From the NCBI GenBank assembly GCA_026770615.1, contig MU631422.1:28295-58891 (forward strand): a DNA stretch of 30,597 nucleotides. The letters run 5' to 3'. This stretch comes from Pavlovales sp. CCMP2436 (lineage: Eukaryota; Haptophyta; Pavlovophyceae; Pavlovales). The first letter of the stretch is position 1. Each line of letters opens with the position of its first letter. The notes beneath the pieces were generated by a model. The model ran no database searches and was not told the origin of the DNA. It was given only the letters and a program-made list of their open reading frames with translations. Shown in pieces: positions 19,633 through 28,201 of the stretch. Made by a program: the position numbers and the translations under genes.

Positions 19633-20441
19633 GGGTCGAAATCCGAATTAGTGGCGAGTCCGGGGGGAATTTCAAAAAAAGTCCTGTGATTATCCTCCGG
19701 AGCAACTCACGAACTAGCTGGGGTGCAAAAGAGTTAGCTGCAGATTCGTGAATGGGGCGGCGCCCCATTTGCGAATCTGCCACTAACTCCGCTGCACCCC
19801 TTCGGGAACCATGACTTTCTTTTCGCTTCCGAACGCTGAAAATTGGAAATGTTAGATACCTTTAGTATGTTGTTGACCCTAGAGGCACCTGAGGGGTCGA
19901 AATCCGAATTAGTGGCGCGATTCCGCACTGGGGAGGGGGAAAAGTGGTGGCCGGGTCGAAGAAGTAGACATCGTTCGCCCCTGCGCGCTAAGTGTCGATA
20001 GCTGTTGTCGAATAGAGCCCTCCCCGACAGTCGGAGCCCACCTCGTGTGCCTCTCGTGTGCGTCTAGGGTCGACAACATACTAATGGTAACTAACATTTC
20101 CGATTCTCAGCGTTCGGAAGCGAAAGGAAAGTCTGGCTTCCCGAAGTGGTACCGAACATTTTATTGCAGATTCGTGAATGGGGCGGTACCACCTCCGGTT
20201 CGTGAGTTACTCCGCGGAATTTTCACCGGAATTTTTCGCAATTTCCCCCCGGACTGGCCACTAATTCGGATTTCGACCCTGAGAGGCACACGAGGTGGGC
20301 TCCGACCGTCGAGAAGGGCTTTATTTGACATCAGCGATCGACACTTAGCGCGCAGGGGTGACCAATGTCTACTTCTTCGTCCCGGTCACTACTTTTCCCC
20401 CTCCCCAGTGCGGAATCGCGCCACTAATTCGGATTTCGACC
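19633..20441 (+). mobile_element. Foldback/MITE-like element, copy A, split by copy B
   Basis: Ends are GGGTCGAAATCCGAATTAGT... and the matching inverted end ...ACTAATTCGGATTTCGACC. The first half is 19633-19893 and the second about 20284-20441; copy B sits between them. Near the centre of the first half, GCAGATTCGTGAATGGGGC pairs with GCCCCATTTGCGAATCTGC (about 19739-19781). It has no coding capacity, so it is a non-autonomous DNA transposon. The two halves match copy C at 29277-29653 in order. Confidence 0.8.
19894..20279 (-). mobile_element. Foldback/MITE-like element, copy B, inserted in copy A in reverse
   Basis: A 386-bp element with perfect inverted ends GGGTCGAAATCCGAATTAGT and its complement. 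It is flanked by TGAG on both sides (19890-19893 and 20280-20283), the candidate 4-bp target duplication. It is in the opposite orientation to copy A, shown by the order of the internal landmarks (CTCCCCAG region near the left end here, near the right end in copies A and C). Confidence 0.82.
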
Positions 20442-20481
20442 ATTTTGGGCTTTGCCCGGCGTACACGGGAGCTCAAAGAGC

Positions 20482-20590
20482 AATTCCGGTACCGGTAAAG
20501 TTCGGTCTCAACACCGAACTGTAAGCCGTAATAATTCCGGTACCGTTTAAGTTCGGTCTCAATTATTACCGACTGTAAGCCGTAATAATT
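20482..20590. repeat. Two tandem units of about 51-54 bp with internal stems
   Basis: Units starting AATTCCGGTACCG at 20482 and 20533 each end CTGTAAGCCGTAAT. Unit 1 contains AGTTCGGT/ACCGAACT, an 8-bp stem. They lie directly upstream of the ATG at 20609, in the presumed 5' region of the repeat-protein gene. A regulatory role is possible but not shown. Confidence 0.6.
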
Positions 20591-20608
20591 GCCTTCGAGA
20601 CAAGCCTC

Positions 20609-22060
20609 ATGGTCGCGGGGGCGCGCGTTGGACGCGGGGTGCGCGGGTTCGCGTCACTCGCGGCGATGCTCGCACCGATGCTCTGCCTTTGCGCCACGCG
20701 ACGAACTGAGCTGCCGCGCTCTGCGCCGCGCATGTTTTCACCGGAGCGCCCTCTGCGGATCGGCTGCAGAGCGGCCGAGCAACCGCGGGGCATGCTGCAG
20801 ACCACCGCTCTGCGATGGCGGACAGAGCCCGCGGCGGACGCTCTGTCCTCTCGGCTGGGCGCTCCGCCGGGTCTCGGCTTGGGGGGCGCGGTGGGCTGTG
20901 GCAGCAACAGCAGCAGCAGCAGCAGCAGTGGCGGCGGCAGCAGCAGTCGCAGCAGCAGCAGCAGCAGCAGCGCTAGCCCTGCAGGGGGCGCGGCCGCGGC
21001 GGGTGTGCCGGCGACGGCCAAGGCGGGCGAGGACGCGGGGGAGGTGGCCGAGGTGGAGCGGCGGCGCGCGCAGGTGTTACGCGACACGGAGGTTCTGCGG
21101 CAAGTCGACGCGCTCCAGCTCAGAATCGAGGCGCACTCCAAACAGTTGGCTAGGCTGCATCGCGAACTCTCATGGGACGCGCGCTTAAGGGTGGCCGCGC
21201 GGCAGCTGACGAGGCCCGTGCGCACGTCCGTCGGCGTGCTCACGCGCCGCCTCGGGCGCAAGCGTGACCTCGAGGAGCTGTGGACCTTTCTCGCGGGGCA
21301 GACGCTCATCTCCGCGCGCGTGATCGCCGACTTGCTGATGGGGAACTACGGCAAGAGCGGACTGCTCGACGTATTGCCGCACTCGCCGCTGCTCGCCGTG
21401 CACGCGCCCGCCATCTACGCGCACATCGACAAGCTGCAGGCGCATGTGCCTGAGATCCTGCGAATCCTTGACACGAACCTCCACTTCATCGAACCGCATC
21501 TCGACGCCATTCTTGAGCGCTTCGACGATATCGAGCCACACATCCCGTGGGTGCTGCTGCACATCGACTCTCTGGCGCCATACTGCGGCGAGCTGCTGCA
21601 GCATATCGACTCGCTCTTGCTCTACGCCGACACGCAGCGCGCAGAGGGCTACGCCGAGAAGTTGCTGCCCTACATCCCCTACATCATCCCGCACCTCGAT
21701 GACCTGGAGCTCCACCTGCCGTACCTGCGTCCTCACCTCGAGAAGATCTACCCGCACTTGCCCACGCTCGCGCCGTACATAGGCCGCTTCTCGCGGCACG
21801 CTGTGTGCAGCAAGAACGCGGACGTGCTCCTCTGGTGGTTCGGGTGGATGCTGCGCGTGCCGCTGCTACACAACCTCTTCCGCGTGCCGGGCGTGCCCCC
21901 GCTCTGCGCGTGGGCCGCGGGCTGGCTGCCACGCAGATGGGCGCGCGGCCGCAGATGCGTGGGCGTAGAGTGCTCCGTGGAGGGCCTGTACGACAGCACC
22001 TCGGGCTGGAACAGGCTGCTAGAGCCCGACCGCTGGCTGCTGGAACCGACTGCGACATAG
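20609..22060 (+). CDS. Helical 'PHL/HID' repeat protein, unknown function
   Basis: A 483-residue ORF with ATG at 20609 and TAG at 22058-22060; apparently intact and intronless. The N-terminal 90 residues are basic and Ala/Arg-rich with a hydrophobic stretch (about 16-29), possibly an organelle or secretory targeting region. A Ser/Gly tract (98-123, CAG/AGC repeats in the DNA) and a charged coiled coil (about 140-190) follow. Residues 255-395 are imperfect repeats of about 11-22 residues built on P-H-L/I and H-I-D-x-L (EPHLDAILERF, LLHIDSLAPY, IIPHLDDLELHLPYLRPHL, YPHLPTLAPYIGRF). Such regularity suggests a stacked-helix scaffold. The tail contains Trp and Cys residues. I do not recognise a named family. 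Confidence 0.8.
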   Translation: MVAGARVGRGVRGFASLAAMLAPMLCLCATRRTELPRSAPRMFSPERPLRIGCRAAEQPRGMLQTTALRWRTEPAADALSSRLGAPPGLGLGGAVGCGSNSSSSSSSGGGSSSRSSSSSSSASPAGGAAAAGVPATAKAGEDAGEVAEVERRRAQVLRDTEVLRQVDALQLRIEAHSKQLARLHRELSWDARLRVAARQLTRPVRTSVGVLTRRLGRKRDLEELWTFLAGQTLISARVIADLLMGNYGKSGLLDVLPHSPLLAVHAPAIYAHIDKLQAHVPEILRILDTNLHFIEPHLDAILERFDDIEPHIPWVLLHIDSLAPYCGELLQHIDSLLLYADTQRAEGYAEKLLPYIPYIIPHLDDLELHLPYLRPHLEKIYPHLPTLAPYIGRFSRHAVCSKNADVLLWWFGWMLRVPLLHNLFRVPGVPPLCAWAAGWLPRRWARGRRCVGVECSVEGLYDSTSGWNRLLEPDRWLLEPTAT

Positions 22061-22110
22061 TGAGCCCAGTGTCGCGCGCACGCGAGGGCGCTAGAGCTCG
22101 CGCCCGGCCC

Positions 22111-22262
22111 GGCTCTTAGAAAAGGCGTAACGTACGGGGATTATCCGCGGTATCCGTGGGGCCCCGTGGGCCCCCGGGCTATGTGACAAGTTAGTTATAT
22201 GTTAGTCACATAGGCGCCTCCGGCGGGGCCCCCGGGGGCCCTGCGGGGCTTTCTAAGAGCCG
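22111..22262. mobile_element. 152-bp foldback element flanked by 11-bp direct repeats
   Basis: The inverted ends GGCTCTTAGAAA and TTTCTAAGAGCC lie between identical GCGCCCGGCCC copies (22100-22110 and 22263-22273). Inside, CTATGTGAC/GTCACATAG and G/C-rich arms (GGGGCCCC, GGCCCCCGGG) pair, so most of the element folds back around a short AT-rich loop (22190-22205). It lies 50 bases downstream of the repeat-protein stop codon and may be in its 3' UTR. No coding capacity. Confidence 0.65.
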
Positions 22263-22273
22263 GCGCCCGGCCC

Positions 22274-22935
22274 GCGGTGCAGCGTTGCGCTTTAAATATG
22301 TATATATGATGATGATGATGATGATGAAAACATTTAATATAAGATTTTAAAAAATAGAAAAATGTCGTGACTCCACAAACACGTCTCCCCCACAGGTCGG
22401 AGTGCGCTGCGCTCCGACCTCTGTGGAGAATCTGCATTCCACCAGATCGCCCAGGGCGATGTTCCAGGAGAAGAAGCAGACGAAGACGATCACAAGGCTT
22501 CAACGGCACCACGTGCGCGACCTGCCTGGACCTTGATGTCAGCATATGCATGATGCCAATGACTTCCAGAAGTCCCTGGAGATCTCCCGTACGCAGCTGC
22601 AGCCGCATTTTTACGGAACAGCGAGATGGGGAAGGAGGCACCACTTTCAGCCCAGGTCGACAGCCCGATCCGCTGTCGATTGATTCCTCGCTGACGAATC
22701 CGATGCTGGAACGCCGTGCAGAGCAGATCGCCATGCAAGCTCGGACTTACTCAATCCGCGCTGACGGCCAACACAGAGCACCACTCGGCGCACGCGCAGC
22801 AGAAAATACCGCACGTGCTTTCCAGCCACAAGGAGAAGCCGAGGACCGCGGGCACCGGGCAAGAAGGACAAGGCGAGCGCAGCTGCGCCACTGCCAAAGC
22901 CATCGACGCCGGCCGCCAACGGATCCCGGGCCGGC
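22274..22935 (+). pseudogene. Possible frameshifted upstream part of the capsid-like gene
   Basis: The first 60 bases hold a TATATATGATGATG microsatellite. From about 22480 onward the three plus frames each carry short coding-like pieces, for example DSSLTNPMLERRAEQIAMQA (about 22676-22740) in one frame and, just before the capsid-like ORF, KKDKASAAAPLPKPSTPAAN in the frame of that ORF (open from about 22765). These may be remnants of the N-terminal part of the major capsid protein, broken by frameshifts. The evidence is weak: the pieces are too short to assign. Confidence 0.3.
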
Positions 22936-23298
22936 ATGATTGACTACAGGTTCCGGGTTGGAGCCACCGTGATCCCCCAGACCGCGATCAACTGCACCGG
23001 TAGTACGGCCGAGGCTCGCTTTGAACTGGCCCGCACGTTTGGCTCGGGTGTGGCTGACGCGGCCGCGCGCTCGTGCATCTCTGCCGAGCAGTTCTTGACC
23101 GATGGGTACGCGGTTGGCTTGTCACTGCAGGCTTTCCCGCAGACCGATGCGCTTTCGGACGGAGTGAGTACACGGAATATGCACGTGGTGTTCGAATCAA
23201 AGATCAGCGCAAGCAACCCGGCCTGCTACCTCGACGTCTGGGTGCAGCATGAAAAGCTCATTGTGTGCCAGAATGGGCTGATGACGTATGAAGCTTAA
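22936..23298 (+). CDS. C-terminal jelly-roll part of a PLV-like major capsid protein (truncated)
   Basis: A 120-residue reading from ATG 22936 to TAA 23296-23298, open upstream to about 22765. It begins DYRFRVGATVIPQTAIN, then has AEARFELARTFG, SAEQFLTDGYAVGLSLQAF, NMHVVFESKI, and near the end YLDVWVQHEKLIVCQNGLM. The order 'FRIG..P..IN', 'ELxRAFG', 'F..GY..GLDLQ' and a C-terminal 'V...YD..I.I.NG' is what I associate with the second jelly roll of double-jelly-roll capsid proteins of polinton-like viruses and adintoviruses. The full protein would be about four times longer, so this is a truncated copy. The assignment rests on remembered pattern, not a search. Confidence 0.5.
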   Translation: MIDYRFRVGATVIPQTAINCTGSTAEARFELARTFGSGVADAAARSCISAEQFLTDGYAVGLSLQAFPQTDALSDGVSTRNMHVVFESKISASNPACYLDVWVQHEKLIVCQNGLMTYEA

Positions 23299-23350
23299 AT
23301 CTTAAAAATCTTAAAAGCAAAAACACCATAAATTCATCGCGATCCTGTTT

Positions 23351-23387
23351 GATCGTTTGTGAGCTATCACGATCTAGACAAACGATC
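23351..23387. terminator. Hairpin between convergent viral-type genes
   Basis: GATCGTTTGT (23351-23360) pairs with ACAAACGATC (23378-23387) across a 17-base loop, within AT-rich non-coding DNA. It lies between the capsid-like gene (+, ending 23298) and the fibre-like gene (-, ending about 23688), where a bidirectional 3'-end signal would be expected. The rest of 23299-23687 shows no gene. Confidence 0.4.
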
Positions 23388-23687
23388 CAAAACGAGATCA
23401 TGCTGGAAATCCTGCTCGATATTTATTGATTATTTTACCATATATCTTATTTATAGAGTAATCTATAAAACAATTTGAAGATTACAGAGAACAATTTTTA
23501 CAAATCACAAAAAACTTTTTTTATAAATTCCTCTTAAGGGCGCCGTGGGCAACCTCCAGAATTTCCCATGTTTTCATCTGAGTGCTCGATTGCTCGCTTT
23601 GTACCGAGCGTCTTTTCCATGTGCTCCTCCTTTATGATCGTGCTCAAACCCGTGCGCAATCATATTTGATCAGGATGTTTGTGACGT

Positions 23688-24791
23688 TTACCGTGATGAA
23701 AAAAAACTGAAACTTTTTTTTGAAAATGATGGCGGAAAAAAAGACGGGAGTCTGGTTGAGTGGTCCCGGGCGAGACGGCAAAAGACGGGAGGCTCGTGAG
23801 CGCAAAAGACGGGAGGCTCAAAAGTGTCCCCCAAGTTCATCGCGACCGCACCGACCACGACTACGACGACGAACATCCAGACCGCACCGGGTTGGATAAG
23901 CAGCAAGTTGAACTGCCAATCTATCGGGTTGTCCAGCATGCTAACAAGGACGCCGTATGAGTTGCCCAGGATGAGCTTGAATGTGTTTAGGGTTACCGGC
24001 TGTGCGCTTAGTAGGGACGTCATGCCCACAGACCAACCTGGGATGAAACTGATGTCCGAGATCTTAGTGTGAATGGCCACGCCTGACGTTCTGATGAGAG
24101 TAACAGTAATCCTCCAATATTTGTATGGAACATGCGCCACGCTCATGAAGAATTCCTCAACTAGGTTTACTTGCCATGTGTTGAACTGAAACGTTTCCAC
24201 AGTGACGAATGTAGAGTTGTTGTTGGACCCTGAAATGAACCACTGCAAGAGTGCGCCTGCACCAATGTACCTGCCAGCTGGATCTATTTTATGAGATGAC
24301 ATATTAACAGCCTCAGGATACTCAATTTGAAGGTATTGACTGCCGCTACCCCCAGAAGAGTAGGCCTGCTCCGCTGAGGCCCAGTACGTAGAGCTGTTGC
24401 GATCAAATGCAAGGTTAGGGTTGAACGAAGTGTTATTTTGGTAGATTGAACTAGCCGTTATGCGCCACCCGGTTGCCACTTGCCAGTCATCGCTGCTGGC
24501 TATTGACGTAGCACCTAAAAATACAGGGCTGGCCATGTTGAGCGCAGTGATACTTGTGGAGTTGTAGGCAGGAGTGGCAACAACCTGCAGAGCATTGTAT
24601 TGATTATCCGTCGTGATCAACCACGAATCAGCCGTAGCCGTGCAACTCAAAATGTGTACTACTTCCTTGGAGCTGATCAGCTCAGTGTTTAGCGTTATGA
24701 GATTGCCTATCACATTATAAGGGTCACCGTTGTTTGCGCGGCCTATAATGTTACCTGAAAAGTACGAATCGTGACCGATCGTTGTAGGCAA
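23688..24791 (-). pseudogene. Fibre-like structural protein, C-terminal part: F5/8C-like domain and membrane segment
   Basis: A 367-residue open stretch directly after a TGA (24792-24794) in the same frame as the ORF upstream; it begins with TTG and its first ATG is at residue 86, so it has no start of its own. Residues about 103-252 look like an F5/8C (discoidin) domain: WQVATGWRITASS, NLAFDRNSSTYWAS, LQIEYPEAVN, YKYWRITVT, ISDISFIPG. Residues about 302-320 (VWMFVVVVVVGAVAMNL) are a membrane-spanning segment. The tail contains a repeated EPPVFC. In the virus this part would probably bind glycans or a surface, but that is inference from the domain. Confidence 0.6.
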
Positions 24792-25736
24792 TCACTTATC
24801 AAGAAAATCGTTCAGAGTAAGCGCACGGGACTCATTGGAAAGCACAGTCAGGCGAGAGATCGGACATACAGCACCCGAGTACGCGTTGCTCACGAATGCC
24901 CCACCGCAGATTCTGATTACAGGCTTGTAAATTTTGTTGTAAAAGGCTGTAGACGATGATCCTTCGGTGTTGCGTGTGATCTCGATGTCTCCTGCGTAAA
25001 ATATAAGATCAAAAATTAAATCAGAATCAGCGATGATAAGGGAGTACTGAGTCGCTGGGTTGAAGAGTGCCAGGAGCGAGTTTTGCTCATCCAGGAAGCG
25101 TGTAATGTCGTATTTTATCTGACGTACATTGGTCCTCTGCGAACCCGTAACTAGGATTTCAACGGTGTTTCGTTTACTTGCATCGATCACAACACCAGAC
25201 CTAACGTAAGCGCCGCTGGCAACGTTCGCGAATGGTCGCAAAGGCATATTAAATTTCCAAAATACGTTCAGCGTCGTACTCGTATTGAGTCCCAGATTAA
25301 TTTTACTGGCATTGCTGCCACTATACCGGTCGACCTCATAATAGATCCCGTTGTTATAAATACCCCATTCGGTGCTTGCAAGAAAAGATGCCACGAATAT
25401 TCCGCGGTTGCTGTCGAACGAAAGCGCGGCGTGTCCGAAGCTCTGGGTAAAACCGGCGTAAGCCACCGCTAGGCTCATAGTGGCCTTCCATTTTGCAAGT
25501 ACTACCGTCGGGGTGTCCAACGATGACCAAGTGAAATTTCGCTGCAGAGTCTGCCCAGGAATATACCGGAATACCGTCACAAGGTAGGTTGTCTCGACCA
25601 CGACATCCTCGGGCATAATCTGATTGATCGTATACGTTGATGCCTTTGGATCCGTTGTCGATTCGTCTTGGAGCAATTTGGTATCACCAAGAACGCAGAT
25701 GCAGCCTGCAGAGATCGGTTTTGTACTCGAAAAGCT
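24792..25736 (-). pseudogene. Fibre-like structural protein, middle part
   Basis: About 314 codons between TAG (25737-25739) and TGA (24792-24794), without an ATG near the beginning (the first is in NQIMPEDVV). The sequence is rich in Thr, Ser, Asn and aromatic residues with beta-strand character (VVVETTYLVTVFRYIPGQ, AALSFDSNRGIFVASFL, STTLNVFWKFNMPLR, KRNTVEILVTGSQRTNVRQI), typical of virion surface or fibre proteins. It is in the same frame as the parts on both sides, so one long protein was probably interrupted by two stop codons. Confidence 0.6.
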
Positions 25737-25739
25737 CTA

Positions 25740-26032
25740 TTGCACTCCTACGGCCTTTGTTACCGCCTGGCCCAGTGAGATCGGTGGGGCTGATTCCGCC
25801 ACATAGGTCAAGGGAGCGGCAAATAGTGTTTTGTCGAACGGGAAAACTAGCTCGTCGTTTCCAGTTGCAACCGGTAGTTCTTTCTTTATTCATTTTTAAT
25901 GTCCCGCGTCTTGTTCTGAGGTGTTTCAAGGGACGAGAAAGTGAGCTGCGTGACTGCACTTGTCGCGATTGCGTATGGGTCGATTACCACGTCCAGCCCG
26001 GTGGATTCAAGAGCGCCGTACACGTCTGACAT
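25740..26032 (-). pseudogene. Fibre-like structural protein, N-terminal part (frameshifted)
   Basis: From ATG at 26030-26032 the reading MSDVYGALESTGLDVVIDPY continues for 48 codons to TAA (25886-25888). A reading one base over takes up immediately in an A-rich stretch (KKELPVATGNDELVFPFDKT) and runs to TAG 25737-25739, in the frame of the middle part. The two pieces together look like a single N-terminal domain. The A-run at about 25880-25900 is the likely site of a one-base shift. The ATG is 3 bases from an inverted repeat GGCTAT/ATAGCC. Confidence 0.55.
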
Positions 26033-26034
26033 TA

Positions 26035-26048
26035 GGCTATAAATAGCC
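26035..26048 (-). promoter_or_regulatory. TATTTATA-containing inverted repeat next to a start codon
   Basis: GGCTATAAATAGCC on the plus strand: 6-bp arms around AA, so the minus strand reads GGCTATTTATAGCC three bases before the ATG at 26032. It could be a TATA-like late-promoter element or a translation-controlling hairpin. Neither is shown, and the same motif was not seen before the other minus-strand genes. Confidence 0.3.
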
Positions 26049-26081
26049 TTTCATTTTTTTAACATTTTTACATTTTTTTTT

Positions 26082-26357
26082 CTACATCCCACCGGTTCGT
26101 CGCATGGCCATCAGTTTGTCGATGGTCCAGTTGTGAACTCCGAATACGATTCCTACGGCGTCTCGTCCGTCCTTGGTACTGAGATCTCCGTACCTTACAA
26201 CGATTTTCTGTAAAATAATCTCATTAGACATAAGCCGAGCGATTTGGTTGTTTTCGTCTTGTGGTGATTTTGCTGGTCGCGTCCGAAGATCGGTCATTTT
26301 ACCAATTCGTTTAAGCTCATCACCAATGGGGCCCAGGTTGAGTCCCTCGAGCTGCAT
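26082..26357 (-). CDS. 91-residue PLV-block protein, unknown
   Basis: ATG at 26355-26357, TAG at 26082-26084. Sequence is soluble and mixed alpha/beta: GLNLGPIGDELKRIGKM, then DENNQIARLMSNEIILQKIV, ending IVFGVHNWTIDKLMAMR. It is intact and co-oriented with the neighbouring genes (about 120 bases from the next upstream gene, 50 bases before the next downstream start), which suggests it belongs to the viral block. No family is recognised. Confidence 0.5.
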   Translation of the reverse strand: MQLEGLNLGPIGDELKRIGKMTDLRTRPAKSPQDENNQIARLMSNEIILQKIVVRYGDLSTKDGRDAVGIVFGVHNWTIDKLMAMRRTGGM

Positions 26358-26480
26358 TTGCCTCCGAGACTTTGTGGGCGGTGACTGATAATTCTCTTAC
26401 GCCCTGGATGACGACGCATCTGGAAACTCGGTATCCGCCGATGCAATTGTTGCTTCCCGTCCCGCACTCGTTGTCCTGGA

Positions 26481-27326
26481 TCAGGCTGGGGTGGCTGCTT
26501 TCTTCACGGGGACGTTGACGAGCGGAATAGGCATTGGCGGGGATGGGGTTGGCGGCGAAATTGTGACAGCCGGGAGACCGCTTAGCACTTGCAAGGATCT
26601 CCTCGGTGATGCCGTTGCGGGGGTGGGTGGTGACTGGAACGGCGCCTGCATGAGCGGGCCTGATGTTTGGAATGACTGCCGAGCGACTGGCTGCGGAGAC
26701 TGAAAGGCCCTTTCGTTTGGAGGGTTGTACGATGTGGGCATTAGCGGCTCGGGCATTGCTTGAGTTGGCTCGTACTGGGGTTGGGGGTCGTAGGTTGACG
26801 GTGGCATGATCCCGGAATTCAGAATTGGTCGTCGAATTGGCTCTGCTCCTAGAGCTCGTGCTCGCATTTCGGTTGGGTAAAGCAGAGGGTTGTAAATTAC
26901 GCTTGGCCCCCTACCGACACCTTGGCGTGGAACGAAATTTGTCCTTTGGGCAGTGAATGGCTGAAGGCGCTCTGGAATCACGGTGCGGTTTAAGAATGGA
27001 GTCCCATCAGTGTCGTTTAATGTATCTGTGTAAATCACGGGCTGGTATGTCGTAGATAGAGATTTTGCAACACGGTCCTTGCGATCCAGCATGATTTTCG
27101 TATTTTGAGGAATTATCACGGGTATCTGAGTAAACACGAGTTTCTCGCTGAGCGCATGGTGGCGCACTCCGGTCCAGTATTGAGGCCTACCTGCATCAAA
27201 GATCGGGTGGAGGGCTCCATCGTAAGGCTGCCCGTTCAAAATGAAATTTGTAGTGCGATTGCGAGGGTCCGTATCGAGCCAGTCCATCATTTTATCGGTA
27301 TTTAGATTGTCTACCGCTTGTGTCAT
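26481..27326 (-). CDS. 281-residue proline-rich protein of the PLV block, unknown
   Basis: The first ATG is at 27324-27326 (MTQAVDNLNTDKMMDWLDTD); the frame is open slightly upstream without an ATG. Stop TGA at 26481-26483. The N-terminal 160 residues appear globular (TTNFILNGQPYDGALHPIFD, LVFTQIPVIIPQNTKIMLDR), and the remaining part is Pro/Ser/Ala-rich and probably disordered. It lies 50 bases downstream of the ATPase gene in the same direction. It has no jelly-roll pattern that I can see, so I do not call it the penton protein; a virion or morphogenesis protein is possible from context only. Confidence 0.6.
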   Translation of the reverse strand: MTQAVDNLNTDKMMDWLDTDPRNRTTNFILNGQPYDGALHPIFDAGRPQYWTGVRHHALSEKLVFTQIPVIIPQNTKIMLDRKDRVAKSLSTTYQPVIYTDTLNDTDGTPFLNRTVIPERLQPFTAQRTNFVPRQGVGRGPSVIYNPLLYPTEMRARALGAEPIRRPILNSGIMPPSTYDPQPQYEPTQAMPEPLMPTSYNPPNERAFQSPQPVARQSFQTSGPLMQAPFQSPPTPATASPRRSLQVLSGLPAVTISPPTPSPPMPIPLVNVPVKKAATPA

Positions 27327-27376
27327 TTTTTGCGGTTTTTTCTTGGTATGCCATGAACACACATTTTAATTTAGTT

Positions 27377-28001
27377 TTATCTCGATTTTTTAGTGTATGT
27401 CAGTTTGGCAAATTTGATGTAAATCAGCGCATTTGTAACGTCCAAGAACATGAACCGGTGCGAGTCTCCCCAAGGTGGGAAGCAGTGGTTGTACAGCTCC
27501 TGAAACTCGGTCTTGTCGCGGGGGACGGAGTTCGTCTCGGATGGAATCCAGCTCTCTCAAATTGCTCACGCGGAACATGAACGGAGCACAGATGAGCTTG
27601 CGTATCGTCAATGGAATCGAACGGTACGTTTGAGTAACCACCCAAATGCTCACACGTAAACGACGGCTATTGCAAATGAGTTTCTCAAATGATTGTCGCA
27701 GTGTGTTGTCCTTTAGGCTTGCCATAAAATCATCAACAATGACAAGCGTGTTTTGCTTTTTCTTTGATGTCACTTCCAGTTTTGCTATCAGCGCCTCGAG
27801 TGAATCCTTGGTGAGTTCGTGGTGAACCTTGTCGTGATTTTTGAAGGGTGAGTCAGCCATGGATGCAAACGAGGCTACCGGCACGAACAAATGAACTGCT
27901 TCGAACACACCTGCGTAAATAACCGGATCCGTCTGAGTCAAAAGTGCCGTGCTTAGCGAGGTCTTGCCGGATCTAGGTGGACCCAAGAAGACAGCAAACA
28001 T
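27377..28001 (-). pseudogene. A32/FtsK-HerA-type packaging ATPase with a one-base frameshift
   Basis: Begins MFAVFLGPPRSGKTSL with the Walker A motif GPPRSGKT at residues 7-14. Walker B is LVIVDD at 86-91, followed by SIWVVTQTYRSIPLTIRK with the Gln of the FtsK/A32 family and FMFRVSNLRELDSI. After about residue 158 the frame departs in a C5 run on the minus strand (plus-strand G-run 27520-27524). The neighbouring frame then continues with a normal family C-terminus (EFQELYNHCF, HRFMFLDV) to TAA at 27377-27379. These ATPases pump viral DNA into the capsid in PLVs, virophages and large DNA viruses. The open frame also reaches about 130 bases upstream (VPPPLPNQ before the Met) without an ATG. 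Confidence 0.8.
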
Positions 28002-28033
28002 GGCCTGGTTTGGAAGGGGCGGCGGGACTGGGC

Positions 28034-28168
28034 CTAGTGAGGAGTCGACTGAGAGACTGAGAATCGAGGGATCGTTAAGGCTATGTTGTTCTCCTCCTCG
28101 AGCACGTTTGTGTTTGCGTTTGTGATCGATGATTTTACAGTTGTGTCTTCTGTTGGATGTTCGGCCAT
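28034..28168 (-). CDS. Small 44-residue ORF upstream of the ATPase
   Basis: ATG at 28166-28168 (MAEHPTEDTTVKSSITNANT), TAG at 28034-28036. It is polar and acidic. The frame of the ATPase is also open across this stretch, so this ORF may be a real small protein, or the true N-terminus of the ATPase separated by a frameshift. Weak evidence. Confidence 0.3.
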   Translation of the reverse strand: MAEHPTEDTTVKSSITNANTNVLEEENNIALTIPRFSVSQSTPH

Positions 28169-28201
28169 GGTGCTTGTTGTATGAGGTAACCCTTTATTTT
28201 T

